A stretch of DNA of 64,000 nt from Cryoendolithus antarcticus (GCA_002077065.1 NAJO01000010.1:620001-684000); one strand, 5' to 3'. Positions 20,050 to 30,866 are shown, counted from the first letter of the stretch. The notes: generated by a model from the letters alone, not told the origin. Numbers and translations are program-made.

Positions 20050-21719
20050 ATGTCTGGTGTTTCCGTTCAGCTCGAGACGCCGCACTCTGGCAAGTATGAG
20101 CAGCCGACTGGCCTGTAAGTGATGATAATAATGAATGAGCTCTACATTCGATCGACTGACAGCATTAACCAGGTTCATCAACAATGAGTTCGTCAAAGGT
20201 GTAGACGGCCGCACATTCGAGGTCATCAACCCCTCAACCGAGGAGGTCATCACCTCCGTCCACGAGGCCTCAGAGAAGGATGTCGACATTGCCGTGGCAG
20301 CTGCCCGCAAGGCATTCGAGGGCCCATGGAGACAAGAGACACCCGAGAACCGCGGCAAACTGCTCGTGAAGCTCGCAGACCTGTTTGAGAAGAACCTCGA
20401 TCTCTTGGCTGCAGTGGAGTCGCTCGATAACGGCAAGGCTATTTCCATGGCCAAGGTCGATATCAGCATGTGCGCTGGCTGCTTGAGGTACTACGGTGGC
20501 TGGGCAGACAAGATCGAGGGCAAGGTCATTGATACGACACCCGATACTTTCAACTACATCCGCAAGGAGCCCATTGGTGTTTGCGGACAGGTACGTAATA
20601 GTGTGCATACCCAAGGCAGAGAGCTTTTCACTGACAAATATCCCAGATCATCCCGTGGAACTTCCCCCTGCTCATGTGGGCATGGAAGATCGGTCCTGCG
20701 ATCGCCTGCGGTAACACTGTCGTCTTGAAGACCGCAGAGCAGACCCCTCTTGGTGGTCTCGTCGCTGCAAAGCTCATCAAGGAGGCTGGCTTCCCGCCAG
20801 GTGTCGTAAACATCCTCTCCGGCTTCGGCAAGGTTGCCGGTGCCGCCATCGCCTCGCACATGGACGTCGACAAGGTCGCCTTCACCGGCTCCACCGTTGT
20901 CGGTCGCCAGATCATGAAGGCCGCGGCCGGCTCCAACTTGAAGAAGGTCACCCTCGAGCTCGGTGGCAAGTCGCCCAACATCGTCTTCGAGGACGCCGAC
21001 ATTGACAACGCCATCTCGTGGGTCAACTTTGGTATCTTCTTCAACCACGGCCAGTGCTGCTGCGCCGGCTCCCGCGTGTACGTGCAAGAAAGCATCTACG
21101 ACAAGTTCGTCGAGAAGTTCAAGGCGCGCGCGCAGAAGAACGTTGTCGGCGACCCATTCGGACAGGACACCTTCCAGGGCCCGCAAGTGTCGCAAGTCCA
21201 GTTTGACCGTATCATGAACTACATCAAGCAGGGCAAGGACGCCGGCGCGACCGTCGAGACAGGTGGCAACCGCAAGGGTGACAAGGGCTTCTTCATCGAG
21301 CCCACCATCTTCTCCAACGTCACCGAGGACATGAAGATCGTGCAAGAGGAGATCTTCGGCCCCGTTTGCTCCATCTCCAAGTTCAAGACCAAGGAGGACG
21401 CTATCCGTGTCGGTAACTCGACGACCTACGGTCTCGCTGCTGCCGTGCACACGAAGAACCTCAACACTGCTATTGAGGTGTCGAACGCGCTTAAGGCCGG
21501 AACTGTGAGTATAGTATTGTCTGAACACACACCTAAAGTGATAACTAACTTTGAGCTTTCTAGGTCTGGGTCAACTCGTACAACACGCTCCACCACCAGA
21601 TGCCGTTCGGTGGCTTCAAGGAGTCGGGTATTGGCCGTGAGTTGGGCGAGGCTGCGCTTGACAACTACACGCAAACCAAGACTGTGTCGATCCGTCTCGG
21701 TGATGCGCTCTTCGGTTAG
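20050..21719 (+). CDS. Aldehyde dehydrogenase, NAD(P)+-dependent
   Basis: Oxidises aldehydes such as acetaldehyde to acids. The exons are 20050-20114, 20173-20590, 20647-21504 and 21564-21719, giving 498 residues, the usual length. Visible ALDH marks are [18 protein letters not shown] (cofactor entry), [11 protein letters not shown] (nucleotide-binding loop), the general-base glutamate in [12 protein letters not shown], the catalytic cysteine in [23 protein letters not shown] and the C-terminal [13 protein letters not shown]. It resembles fungal AldA-type cytosolic enzymes used for ethanol and acetaldehyde. Codon bias is strong, which suggests high expression and creates a 324-codon antisense shadow frame. 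Confidence 0.96.
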
Positions 21720-21871
21720 ATACCTTGAGGAGTTGGCAAATATAATGAATGTCCATGTATCTATGTATGAAACACAGATCCAACAAAAACATTACCTATG
21801 ATTATTTTGCGGATCTCTTCGATTGTCACAACGTCGCGTGTTTGTGCACAGGGTCTGAGGCAGTCATACAT

Positions 21872-22471
21872 TCATGGATAGAAAGGATCATAGTGACCTC
21901 TCGCCTGCATCCTCAACACCTGATTCTCCCGCTCCGCCGCGTGCAACCTCTCAGTCAAACTCCGGTTCGCAGCCTCACTGCTCGCCAGCTCCATCGTGAT
22001 AGCATCAATCCGCTTCGACGCCGCCCTTAGCCTAATCATCATCTTCTCCACCTTCTCCTCTGCCCTCTTCGCCTCCCTCAACTCCCTTCGCATTTGCAGA
22101 GCCCCCTCTTCGCTAGGCTTAAGAGCCGTAGCCCTCTGCTTCAACCCCAACGCCAACCGCATCCGCTGCAGTCGCCTCTTATCAACTTTAAACCCATCTT
22201 GCGCAAGTAAACGCAGAGCCTCTGTATCGGAGCACTGGACCCGGTAGTGCAGCTGTGTGATGCGCGCGTTTAGGTCGTGATCCTTAGCGTAGGAACCTGC
22301 GGTGCTGATGTTGGCTTCGGCGAGAAATGTTCGTAGTGTGCGGGGCTCGACTTTGACATTGTGGTATTCGGTCAGGCGTTTGACGACCTCTTTGTGGGTC
22401 AGCTTCTCGTCCTCGATCCAGGTGCGGATTTCGTCGGTATAGGGCTCGAGGTGGATTTTAAGACGCGGCAT
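21872..22471 (-). CDS. Small helix-turn-helix-like protein with C-terminal coiled coil
   Basis: Intronless, 199 residues from an ATG at 22471. The N-terminus (PRLKIHLEPYTDEIRTWIEDE, then THKEVVKRLTEYHNVKVEPRTLRTFL; each shown in part) reads like a Clr5- or resolvase-type helix-turn-helix found at the front of many fungal proteins. Residues ~110-190 are a heptad-like charged helix (RRELREAKRAEEKVEKMMIR ... LTERLHAAERENQVLRMQ). DNA binding and dimerisation are inference. It sits divergent to the U1A/U2B'' gene with 258 bp between starts. It may be domesticated from a mobile element, but no element remains around it. Confidence 0.65.
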   Translation of the reverse strand: MPRLKIHLEPYTDEIRTWIEDEKLTHKEVVKRLTEYHNVKVEPRTLRTFLAEANISTAGSYAKDHDLNARITQLHYRVQCSDTEALRLLAQDGFKVDKRRLQRMRLALGLKQRATALKPSEEGALQMRRELREAKRAEEKVEKMMIRLRAASKRIDAITMELASSEAANRSLTERLHAAERENQVLRMQARGHYDPFYP

Positions 22472-22729
22472 TGCTGGAGCGGTGGGTGGAGGAGTGGTAG
22501 GCGCATGGCCTGGGCGGTGGTGTAGCCTGTGCAGCAGCGGGAAAAGCAGGCGTACCTCGCATGTAGTGAGAGCTACTTGATCGTGATTTGTGCGGACAAA
22601 CTTTCGACAAGCATCAGTGCCCTCTCTCTGTAATCACTCTGTCCATCACAACTACCTCACGATCAGATAGTCTGCTTGACACGACGGCCATCAGAGCGTA
22701 TCAAAGCACAGCGCTCGTCGTCCATCAAA

Positions 22730-23626
22730 ATGGCAGACGCAGACACACCTCCATCCGCAACGTTCGTACATTGCACATCGTACGAACAAGCGCGAGGAGT
22801 AGTACAAGAACTGACCTTTCCGTAGAGTCTACGTACGCTCTCATAACCAGCAGCTCACCGCCCCCATGCCTCCCTGACAGTGATGCATCTTCTAGGTCCG
22901 CAATCTCGACGCGCGCATCAAGATCCCCGCCCTCATCGAAGCCCTGCATGGCATCTTCGACGAGTTTGGCGAGATTGTGGACATCATCGCCAAGAGGAGC
23001 AACAAGCGCAAAGGGCAGGCTTTCATAGTCTACACGACTGCGGACGCTGCGCAGGAGGCTATCGATGAGCTGCAAGGGTTTGAGCTGTTCGGGAAGCAGA
23101 TTGGGCTAGAGTTTGCGAAAACCAGAAGTGATGCTACGGTTGAGAAGGAGGATGGGGAGGAGGGCTTGGAGGCGCATAAGAAGCATAGGCTGGCGGAGAA
23201 AGGTAGGTCATGGGTTGGTTTGATTAGGGAGTGAGGACTGACAGTGGTGCAGAGCGCAAGCAAGCCCTCGAAGCCGCCGAGCTCGCCCGCGCTCCTAAAC
23301 GCCCTGCCGATACGGAGGAGCTTCCAGACCGCCCATCGAAGACCGCCAAACCTACTGCTGCCAATGCAGTCATACCCGACGAGTACCTGCCGCCTGCCAA
23401 GACACTATTCCTGCAAGAGCTGCCCGAGGACTATGGTCACGCGGCACTCGAGATTGTGTTCAAGCGTTTCCCTGGCTTCAGGGAGATTCGGCTTGTGCCA
23501 ACGAGGAAGACGATCGCTTTCGTGGAGTATGAGGATGAAGCGGCTGCGATCACTGCGAAGGAAGCGGTCACGGGAATGGCGATGGGAGGGCAGCCGATTA
23601 AGGTCAGCTATCAGAGGCAGAGGTAG
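22730..23626 (+). CDS. U1A/U2B''-type snRNP protein with two RRMs and a 7-nt microexon
   Basis: Spliceosomal snRNA-binding protein. The exons are 22730-22761, 22826-22832 (7 nt), 22896-23202 and 23253-23626, giving 239 residues. RRM1 is VYVRNLDARIKIPALIEALH ... with RNP1 KGQAFIVY (~14-95). A charged Lys/Glu linker follows, and RRM2 is KTLFLQELPEDYGHAALEIV to IKVSYQRQR (~160-239). The tiny exon 2 is needed to read ATVYVRNL in frame; its flanking introns have branch sequences CTGAC and ends GTTCGT...TAG and GTACGC...TAG. Fungi commonly have one protein covering the U1A and U2B'' roles, so I do not choose between them. Confidence 0.88.
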
Positions 23627-24114
23627 ACTGACATGGCGCCAGGGCTGGCCCTGCGCGGACAGACGAGATGAGCGTCTCGTGGGCTATGCAACGTTCCGTC
23701 TGTGTGAGGCATGAGCAGCTCATAATGTCCAGGCATGGCTTCGTTGCGCAGAATGAAACTCGAGGTTGAAGGATCGGTAGCCGTCAGTCGTTCTGAGATC
23801 TGCCTACTCACGTCTAGCTGGTGTAGCACATCGACTCCATGATTCCACGCTCGCATTCCGTCTGAACTTGCACGTCCTGTTAGACAGCACTCAGCCTTTC
23901 AATCACTGCATGTCTGCTCGCGTGCGCTAGATTTTACAAAGTGACCTCATGCAGACGCATTGGGCAGGTGCTGCCGTGGCGATATGAGCAGTCAACTCCC
24001 ATCTCTTCCTGCCCTTTGGGTCCAGCAAGTGATTTCATCCAGGGCCCTCGAATCATGGCTTTAAGAGTCTGGTGATCTGACCTCGTCTAACATACAACTG
24101 CAATCGCTGCAGCC
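23627..24114. other. Intergenic region before the DHA1 transporter
   Basis: 488 bp between two + strand genes. It contains no frame with protein character and no element I can identify. Confidence 0.45.
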
Positions 24115-25602
24115 ATGCCCAAATCCACCTGGACAAAGCTCCTCAACACCACTCAAATCACCAAGGACTTCTCCGAAATGCCTTACGGACTCAAGTGGCG
24201 CAGCAACACTTTCTTCATCATCGCCACTGTTGCCGTAGGCCTGTTTTGCGATCTTTTCCTCTATGGCCTCGTCGTTCCAATCCTGCCGTTCATGCTCCAG
24301 GACCGTATTGGACTGCCCAAGGACCAAATCCAAGCCCATGTCTCCGGATTGCTAGCTGCGTACGCCGCTTCGAGTGTGGTATTCAGTCCTCTCGCTGGCA
24401 TAATCAGCGATAAGATTAGTACGAGACAGGGACCTTTCCTGGGCGGACTTGCGGCATTGCTATCCGCCACTGTGCTACTGTTCGTTGGACAGAACTTAGC
24501 TACGCTGTACGTTGCTCGGATTCTGCAGGGTTTAAGTGCAGCGGTGGTATGGAGTATTGGGCTCACGCTTTGTTTGGAGACTGTTGGTCCGGAGAACTTG
24601 GGTAAGACCATAGGCACGGTCATCAGCTTCGCGAGTGTAGGCAGTCTTGCTGCTCCGGCGATTGGGGGCGTGCTCTACGAGAAGTCCGGCTACACGGGTG
24701 TCTTCGGTGTGGGGTTTGCTGTGCTGGCTGTGGATTTCATCATGCGGGTCATGGTGATTGAGAAGAAGGTGGCGAGGAAGTACCCTGGTGGGGCGAAGCT
24801 CGTCGATGGGCCTCCCGAGGACGATCAGAACGATGATGCGAATGAGGAGAACGAAGAGGCCAACGAATCTCAGCCGCTGCTCAGCAAATCTCCATCACAG
24901 GAGGACGAGAAGTCCTTCAAACTATCGAAAGACCAACCCCGCCTCGCCCGCGCATTGCCAATCCTCCCCTGCCTCTCACACCCGCGCCTTCTATCCGCTC
25001 TGCTCGTAGCTCTCATACAAGCGACTCTGCTCGGAGCCTTCGACAGTACAATAACGACCGAAGCCCAGGAACTCTTCAACTTCACCTCCCTCGAGTCCGG
25101 CCTTCTCTTCATTCCCCTCGGCATCTTCGACCTCATACTGGGCCCAGTCTTCGGCTGGGCAGTCGACAAGTACGGCACGAAACCTGTTGCAGTAGGAGCC
25201 TACAGCTGGCTTACCATAGCACTTACGCTTCTACGCCTCCCGCAGGCTGGCGGCAAAGATCAGATCATCCTCTATTCCTGCTTGCTGTCGCTCTGCGGCG
25301 TTGGGCTCGCTGCTGTTGGCGCGCCGAGTATTGTTGAGGCTGGTGCAGTGGTCCAGAAATACTATGAAGTCAACCCGGATTTTTTCGGCGAGGAAGGCCC
25401 TTATGCGCAGTTGTATGGGTTGAACAGTATGGTGTTCTCGGCTGGACTAGCATTAGGACCGAGTCTGGCTGGAGGGTTGAAGAGCGCGATTGGGTACGGC
25501 AATATGAATGCCGTGTTGGCTGGGATCTGCGGAGCGACTGCAGTCGTCTGCTTCTTCTTCATTGGCGGCTGGCCGAGGATGCTGTCGAAAGGGCGGGATT
25601 GA
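24115..25602 (+). CDS. MFS transporter, DHA1 drug:H+ antiporter / vesicular-amine-like
   Basis: Intronless, 495 residues from a true ATG. Twelve hydrophobic segments are apparent, split by an acidic central loop (DDQNDDANEENEEANES, ~240-258). The first half shows FLYGLVVPILPFML in helix 1, a motif-A-like GIISDKISTRQGPFLGG (~99-115) and the long RILQGLSAAVVWSIGLTL with antiporter-motif-C-like Gly-rich helix 5 (SVGSLAAPAIGGVLYEKSG). This arrangement fits DHA1 efflux pumps and their vesicular-amine relatives. The substrate is unknown. No secondary-metabolism genes adjoin it. Confidence 0.85.
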   Translation: MPKSTWTKLLNTTQITKDFSEMPYGLKWRSNTFFIIATVAVGLFCDLFLYGLVVPILPFMLQDRIGLPKDQIQAHVSGLLAAYAASSVVFSPLAGIISDKISTRQGPFLGGLAALLSATVLLFVGQNLATLYVARILQGLSAAVVWSIGLTLCLETVGPENLGKTIGTVISFASVGSLAAPAIGGVLYEKSGYTGVFGVGFAVLAVDFIMRVMVIEKKVARKYPGGAKLVDGPPEDDQNDDANEENEEANESQPLLSKSPSQEDEKSFKLSKDQPRLARALPILPCLSHPRLLSALLVALIQATLLGAFDSTITTEAQELFNFTSLESGLLFIPLGIFDLILGPVFGWAVDKYGTKPVAVGAYSWLTIALTLLRLPQAGGKDQIILYSCLLSLCGVGLAAVGAPSIVEAGAVVQKYYEVNPDFFGEEGPYAQLYGLNSMVFSAGLALGPSLAGGLKSAIGYGNMNAVLAGICGATAVVCFFFIGGWPRMLSKGRD

Positions 25603-25699
25603 GGAAAGCTTAAGAGTGACATGACATATCATAAATGGCTTTTCGGCGCTCAAAATGTACAAAAACTATGTAAACACCATACACCATGCACAACTTCGC

Positions 25700-26548
25700 T
25701 CAAAATATCACGTCCTCGTCCCCATCATCTCCTAGTACATTGCCGCTGCCCTTGTTCTCCTTATCGCTGCCCTTCCCTTCTTCCTCATCGTCGCTGGACT
25801 TCTTCCCCTTCAGCTTCGCCTGCCGTTCAGCCTCTTCTCGAGCTTGAGCTCGCTCTTTGACGCCCTTGACTTTCTTGAGCCGGAAGAACTCCTCTCTGTC
25901 CAGCTCGTCGAGTTCGGAGTTGATGTACTTGATGGTGTTCTCGGTGCGGGGGATGATAATGTGTTCACTGGGAATGAGGTCAGTGACTGAATCTGCGTGT
26001 GGGGGAGACGAGACGACATACATGGCATTCACACGTCGATTGACGACCTTAATGACCTCGTCCAGGATGACGAAAGCAGTTTGCAGACTTGCAAGTTCCA
26101 CCAACGTCTCCACAGCCCTCGTATAAGTCTCCCTACACTTCTGCACCTGCTGGCCCCCCTTCCCCAACCCCGTCATAGCAAACTCACTAACCCCCTCCAT
26201 CTGGAAACTCTCAAACTGCGGCAAAAACACACCACTGACATTCTCCTGCCTCGTCCTGACCCTGAACTTCGCCTGCCTCACACTCTCCGTTATCTGATAC
26301 CCCAGACTATTATTCCCCACCGCGTAAGTCACTTCGGCGAGAGAGAAGGCAGCTATCTGCATGACGCGGCCCATTTTGCGTTTCGCTTCGTCAATCCGTT
26401 TGGTGATCTCGCGGAAGCGCTTGGTGAGGGCTTCGGATTTGCGTTTCAGCAGGTCGTGGCCTACTTGGGCGCCTTTGAGTTTGCCTTTCATTGCGCCGAG
26501 GGATTGGCGCGTGGGGAAGACGGGCTCGCGGTCTTTGCCTCCTGACAT
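25700..26548 (-). CDS. VMA8: V-type proton ATPase subunit D (Vma8)
   Basis: Central-stalk subunit that turns inside the V1 catalytic hexamer. The exons are 26548-26022 and 25967-25700, giving 264 residues. Family marks include the start VFPTRQSLGAMKGKLKGAQ, GHDLLKRKSEALTKRFREI, the second helix ending KVVNRRVNA and, across the junction, IEHIIIPRTENTIKYINSEL with DELDREEFFRLKKVKG. The tail is Lys/Asp/Glu-rich. The 54-nt intron (26021-25968) has normal GTATGT...CCAG ends but is a multiple of three and free of stops, so an unspliced message would code for 18 extra residues at the tip of the coiled coil. Confidence 0.95.
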   Translation of the reverse strand: MSGGKDREPVFPTRQSLGAMKGKLKGAQVGHDLLKRKSEALTKRFREITKRIDEAKRKMGRVMQIAAFSLAEVTYAVGNNSLGYQITESVRQAKFRVRTRQENVSGVFLPQFESFQMEGVSEFAMTGLGKGGQQVQKCRETYTRAVETLVELASLQTAFVILDEVIKVVNRRVNAMYVVSSPPHADSVTDLIPSEHIIIPRTENTIKYINSELDELDREEFFRLKKVKGVKERAQAREEAERQAKLKGKKSSDDEEEGKGSDKENKGSGNVLGDDGDEDVIF

Positions 26549-27138
26549 GTTGGTGGTATTCTAGGGGGGTTTGGGAGGGTACTGGGAGGGCGCCTGTGGA
26601 CAGCTGAGGAGGGAAGGGCGTCGATCGGGTCGGTGAGGTTTGAGGAGGTACCCGAAGCTGGAGGTATGAGTGGCGATGCTACAGTGGGCGTGAGCTTGGA
26701 TGTGGTGATTGTTGGTGTGTTGAGAACCACAGTCTATCTACCAAGACCAATCGCTGAGACAAGCAATGAGCTCGATCTCTCTCGACGTCAGTGGTACACC
26801 CCTGCACGATTGGAAGTTTGTCCCAAGAGACATGACTCAAGTTCTAGTGACCCGGGAGAGCGACTGGACAGACTTTCATCGAAACTCATATTACAATCGA
26901 ACTACCCTTGAGCTTCCACGGTGTTATCTCATTCGTGTCCCTCCCCAAAATCACTCATCAGCAGCCGGGGTGGGTACACGATGGCAAAGGATGTTGTACC
27001 GGCGGAGATTGACTCGGCTATGGCGAAGCAATATGACCATAGCCATTCAGATGGCCATATATCACATATGTTGTACACACACTCTACACAAGCCACTCCC
27101 ACCCCCCTCCTGACGCCATATTCCCTCAGATGTCCATG
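26549..27138. other. Intergenic region upstream of VMA8, downstream of SYF1
   Basis: 590 bp between the VMA8 start and the SYF1 stop, both on the - strand. A + strand ATG frame at 26766-27113 (115 codons) runs through it but has no recognisable features and probably reflects chance. Confidence 0.45.
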
Positions 27139-29819
27139 TCAGTCATCTAGGTCCAGCTCAACTTCCTCACTATTCCTCACCGCTACTGGGCCATCGTTTT
27201 CCTTCCCATTCCGCTCGCTGGCGATCTTGGACACCTCGGGGCCGGTACTCGCCGCCACGAAGCCCACGGGCGCTCTAGCTTGCCGCTCAAGCTTGGCCAT
27301 AGCGTCGTTCTTGCCATCATCCTCGTCGTCATCTCCATCCGCAATATCGGTAGCGGAGTCTTGCGCCATTTGCTGTTGCCGAGCGACAGCTTGGGACGCG
27401 ATGAAAGACACATCGGTGCTGTAAGAGGTGTCAGTAACTTGTTCCGATGAATGATTTGGAAAGGGCTGAGTGGAACGTACTTGAAACGGGCGACGACGCT
27501 TCGCTTGACTCGCAGCATTTCTTTGAAAGTCTCCTCGTTGCCGTGCGCGACTTCGAAAGCTTCCCACTTCTTCCAGAACTCTGCTCCCTCCTTCACGCGA
27601 GGATCGCAGAACTGACTGCCATGCCCAAAGATCGCTCTCGCTCTATCGACTTCTCCCAGTCTTCTCTCCATCTCTGCGAACTTGACACACATAGTTGCCG
27701 CTTCTTTGTCGGGTAGAGCAGCGATGGCGCGTTCGTAGATCGCTCTCGTCGATGTAAGACCGAAGTTCGAGGCGGACTTGGTGACGTAGAAATTGAACAT
27801 CTCGGCTCTGTCTTCGTCCGCCACAGCTCGTGTACTGCGGTCGTATATTCGCATTGCATGTCGCGCAAGTCCTCTCTCCTCTTCCAGCGCGCCGTACATC
27901 AAGTACAGCGCTTTCGCAAATTTCGGTGGACATGCTTCAAGTGCTTGCTCGAACAAGTCTCGTAATCGTTCTATGCCGATTCGTCGGTCCACAGCTTTGG
28001 TGAGGTAGAGATTCCACAATTCGAGAGCGACGGGGTAGGAGAACAGGTCCAGGCCGCGCTCGTATATCTTGAAAGACTCTTCGAAGTACTCGTGCTCCTC
28101 CAGCAGGTTGGCGTAGTTCACGACTGTTTGTGGGGTGGCGATCCGGAGTTCGAAGATGCGATCGTAAATCTTTCTTGTCTCCTCCAGTGTTGACACCGAC
28201 TCGACCAGATCCACGTAGAACGACCACAACTTCCAACTCTTGTGCACTCTCTGCTGCGGACTGAGCGTCTCGTTGAAGTAGTCCACCGTACTCCTCTTCG
28301 GCGCTTTGGTCGCTGCAGCCATGATCTTCACAGCTTGGTCAAATTCCTCGTTTCGCAACTCCATCTCCGCCCACTCTGTCCACATTTCCGCCAACTCCGC
28401 AACGGACTTGTAGGGCACTTTGACAGCTTTTTCCAATATCACCCGAGCTGTCGAAAGGTCGCCACCAGCTTCATAGAGCTTGGCGTAGTTTGTCCAGAGC
28501 TCGTGAAAGCGGCCGAGTGCCGTTTTCGGACTGATGGCGGCGATAGCGTCCGTATATGTCTGAACCACCATTACCTTGTTGTCTCCCCATAGTGCCACTC
28601 GCTTTTGCCATTCATTGACGTTATGTGGGTTCTGTCGTAGCAGCACATCATTGACCAGGAACGGTCGGCGATCCATCAATTGTTCAAAGCGCATCATGCG
28701 GATGTCGAGCTCAAGATCGGCGTCCAGGTTGACCTTACCCTTCTGCTGCCGCGCAGCTGAGTCTTCAAGTTTGATCGAGATGAGCGCTTCCTCTGCTTCG
28801 GCATAAGCATCAAAAACAACCGAGAAGTCGCGCACGGTCATGACAGTCGTGATTCCTTCTTCGAAGATATCCCGCGCTCGCTCGTACGCGCCAAGATTGA
28901 TGTAGTATCGTGCCAGTCCGACCCATAGGATACCTCGCTGATCCGGAAAACGCTGCAGACCTGAGCGAATGATGCGCTCGACGGACATGTTCGTGCCACT
29001 CGAGAGTGGTAATGGATTCGGTATGACTTTCGCGTTATCGATGAGCACCTCCAGCATCTCCGTCCAGTGCTCGAAGGGTCCCTTCGCTTGCGCTGACTTG
29101 AAGCGCGAGTTGTTAAGGATCTCCATGTATCGCCTCACCGCTTCCGTGTATTTCCCCTGCTCAACCAGCAATTCAATGAACTCTTCCACGTGCTCCGGGT
29201 GAAGCTGGATGTATCGCCTCCAAATTCCCACCGCCGTATCTCCGCTGGCCGAATTCGCGAATGGTCTGTACAATGCCCAGACGCGATTGTGCTGTGTTAG
29301 TGGCAATGCTCTGAGCGCGCGATCGAACGTCCGCCGTGTGAAGGTGATGAGAGGCTGCTGGCAGAGGAAAGCGAGGTACATCTCCCATATCCGCGGCATC
29401 TTGTTCAGCAGGACCAGTGCCCGCTCGAACAGCGCATTCACTTTCTGGAACTCGCTTTTGTTTCTCGCTGGGTTTTTGCCCTTCAGATGTGCAGTCCTCA
29501 GCTCCAGATACAATTTCCATAACTTGTAGCTTCGCGGCAACGCGATACATGCCCGCTCTAGAACGAATGACTGCTCCAGGAGTGTCGCGTATTGTCGCTT
29601 GTACTGTATGTAGTCGAGCCATGGACGGACTGATCCAGGATTGCGGAGGATGTCCAACTCATATATCGAATCTGCCTCTGCCACGAGGTAGAGCTGCGAT
29701 GTTTGCGCCATATTCGTTTGCGGAGTTATCAGTGCTGGCGTGAAGAAGTTCGAGAGCCTGGACCTTGCCTTGCCGAAGCTATCCTGGATTGTGAGGGAGC
29801 GCAGTAATTCGCCCGGCAT
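27139..29819 (-). CDS. SYF1: Pre-mRNA-splicing factor Syf1 (XAB2 homologue), HAT-repeat protein
   Basis: Scaffold of the NTC/Prp19 complex in the spliceosome. The exons are 29819-27481 and 27418-27139, giving 872 residues with the first ATG; an ATG at 29711 would drop 36 residues and starts directly at AQTSQLYLVAEADSIYELD, where many homologues begin. The body is a run of half-a-TPR repeats (e.g. WLDYIQYKRQ, WKLYLELR, WEMYLAFLCQ, WLYWTEMLE-like segments, WTEWAEMELRNEEFD, WNLYLTKAVDR). The C-terminal exon supplies TDVSFIASQAVARQQQM, joined to RSVVARFN by a 62-nt intron with a CTGAC branch, and an acidic tail. Confidence 0.95.
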
Positions 29820-30866
29820 GCTTCACCGAAGTCCGCAACCAAGCAGTGCATCCAACGCAGCTTCCTTTACTTCTACAATTCACGAACGGTGATCGGTTCG
29901 GAGACACGCTAATTGAGCCGCGCCGTTGGAGGGCCGAACCTTGTACAGGGGTATAGCATGAGCTACTATCGAGAGTGACTTCAGCGTCTCCAGACGTGTG
30001 TAACGGCAAATTTGCTAAGACAAGCTGGGCTGTGGCGGTGAGATTGCATGATGCTGTACCCATGAGGAGACGCCTGTAACGAGCAGGACTGGAGCGAATC
30101 GCAACCGTCTTCTCTTGGCGACACATAGCGAAGTCAGGTCTACTACGAGTCGCAGTGAACGTATGTGAGCGTGTGGGGCATTGGGCGGGCCTGCCATGAT
30201 AAGAGTGAAGACCATTGGACTTCGTTCGCTCGGAAGATTCACTACATAGTTGGCATGCCACTCCAAACGATGGATGTCGTAGCAATTCGCTCATTTCCGT
30301 CCCGTCCTCGCGCTTTGAGACTGATCCCTCTTCACGCGATCGACCTGCGGCCAGTAGGCTTCTCCGGAAAATTGAGCTGGTGGTTATGCTCACATACGTC
30401 GACCTTTGGAAGTCAAATGTACTATAGTGCGTCCTTAAGAGATTACTGATATGACCTGACGTCTCAGCTTGTCCGAACAATGGAATGTTTCGTTGTGCTC
30501 AGATACGCTTAGCTGCGGTGGTAATATGATATACTATAGCACGGGCAAGAGACACAGGTATGACTTGTCATCTCAGCTTCTCCGGTAGATAAATTCGTCG
30601 GTTGTGCTCACATGCGTCCATCTGCGAAAGTATATTTCGTACCAGTGTGTCGTTGAGAGACAGCATTGGAGTGTGTATAGGTCACGAGAGACAAAGGGTG
30701 GTAGCAGTGAGAAAGAAAGTCGGTCACTCAATCGATACGCGCTATCCTAGATTCGAGAACGCCCAAAGTAAAGCAATGCAGTCGCCGCTGCGGGTATCTT
30801 CCGAGACTCCATTGTCCCAAACGAAGGAGAAAGTCGTGTATCGTCGTGAGTATCGTCGTTGTTGCA
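29820..30866. other. Intergenic region with a degenerate tandem repeat
   Basis: About 1 kb between the SYF1 start and the Ulp1-like stop. A 233-codon - strand frame across it opens with TTG and has no protein character. Its distal half holds the ~109-bp tandem repeat listed separately. Confidence 0.5.
30357..30665. repeat. Three imperfect tandem copies of a ~109-bp unit
   Basis: The anchor GCTT[C/G]TCCG occurs at 30357, 30467 and 30575, and a second anchor TGCTCA[C/G]AT[A/G]CG occurs at 30387, 30496 and 30604, so the spacing is 108-110 in both series. Copies 1 and 2 also share ACTATAG (30421, 30533) and a closing [T/G]ATGAC[C/T]TG...TCTCAGCTT. The copies are diverged. The block ends about 200 bp downstream of the Ulp1-like stop codon. 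Confidence 0.75.

Noticed and set aside
20554..21528. 324-codon - strand frame
   Set aside because: Antisense shadow of the aldehyde dehydrogenase, which has all its catalytic motifs on the + strand.
26766..27113. 115-codon + strand ATG frame between VMA8 and SYF1
   Set aside because: A real ATG but no family, no intron signals and unconvincing composition; length is within chance for GC-rich DNA.
29779..30480. 233-codon - strand frame upstream of SYF1
   Set aside because: Opens with TTG, overlaps the SYF1 start and the tandem repeat, and has no recognisable features.
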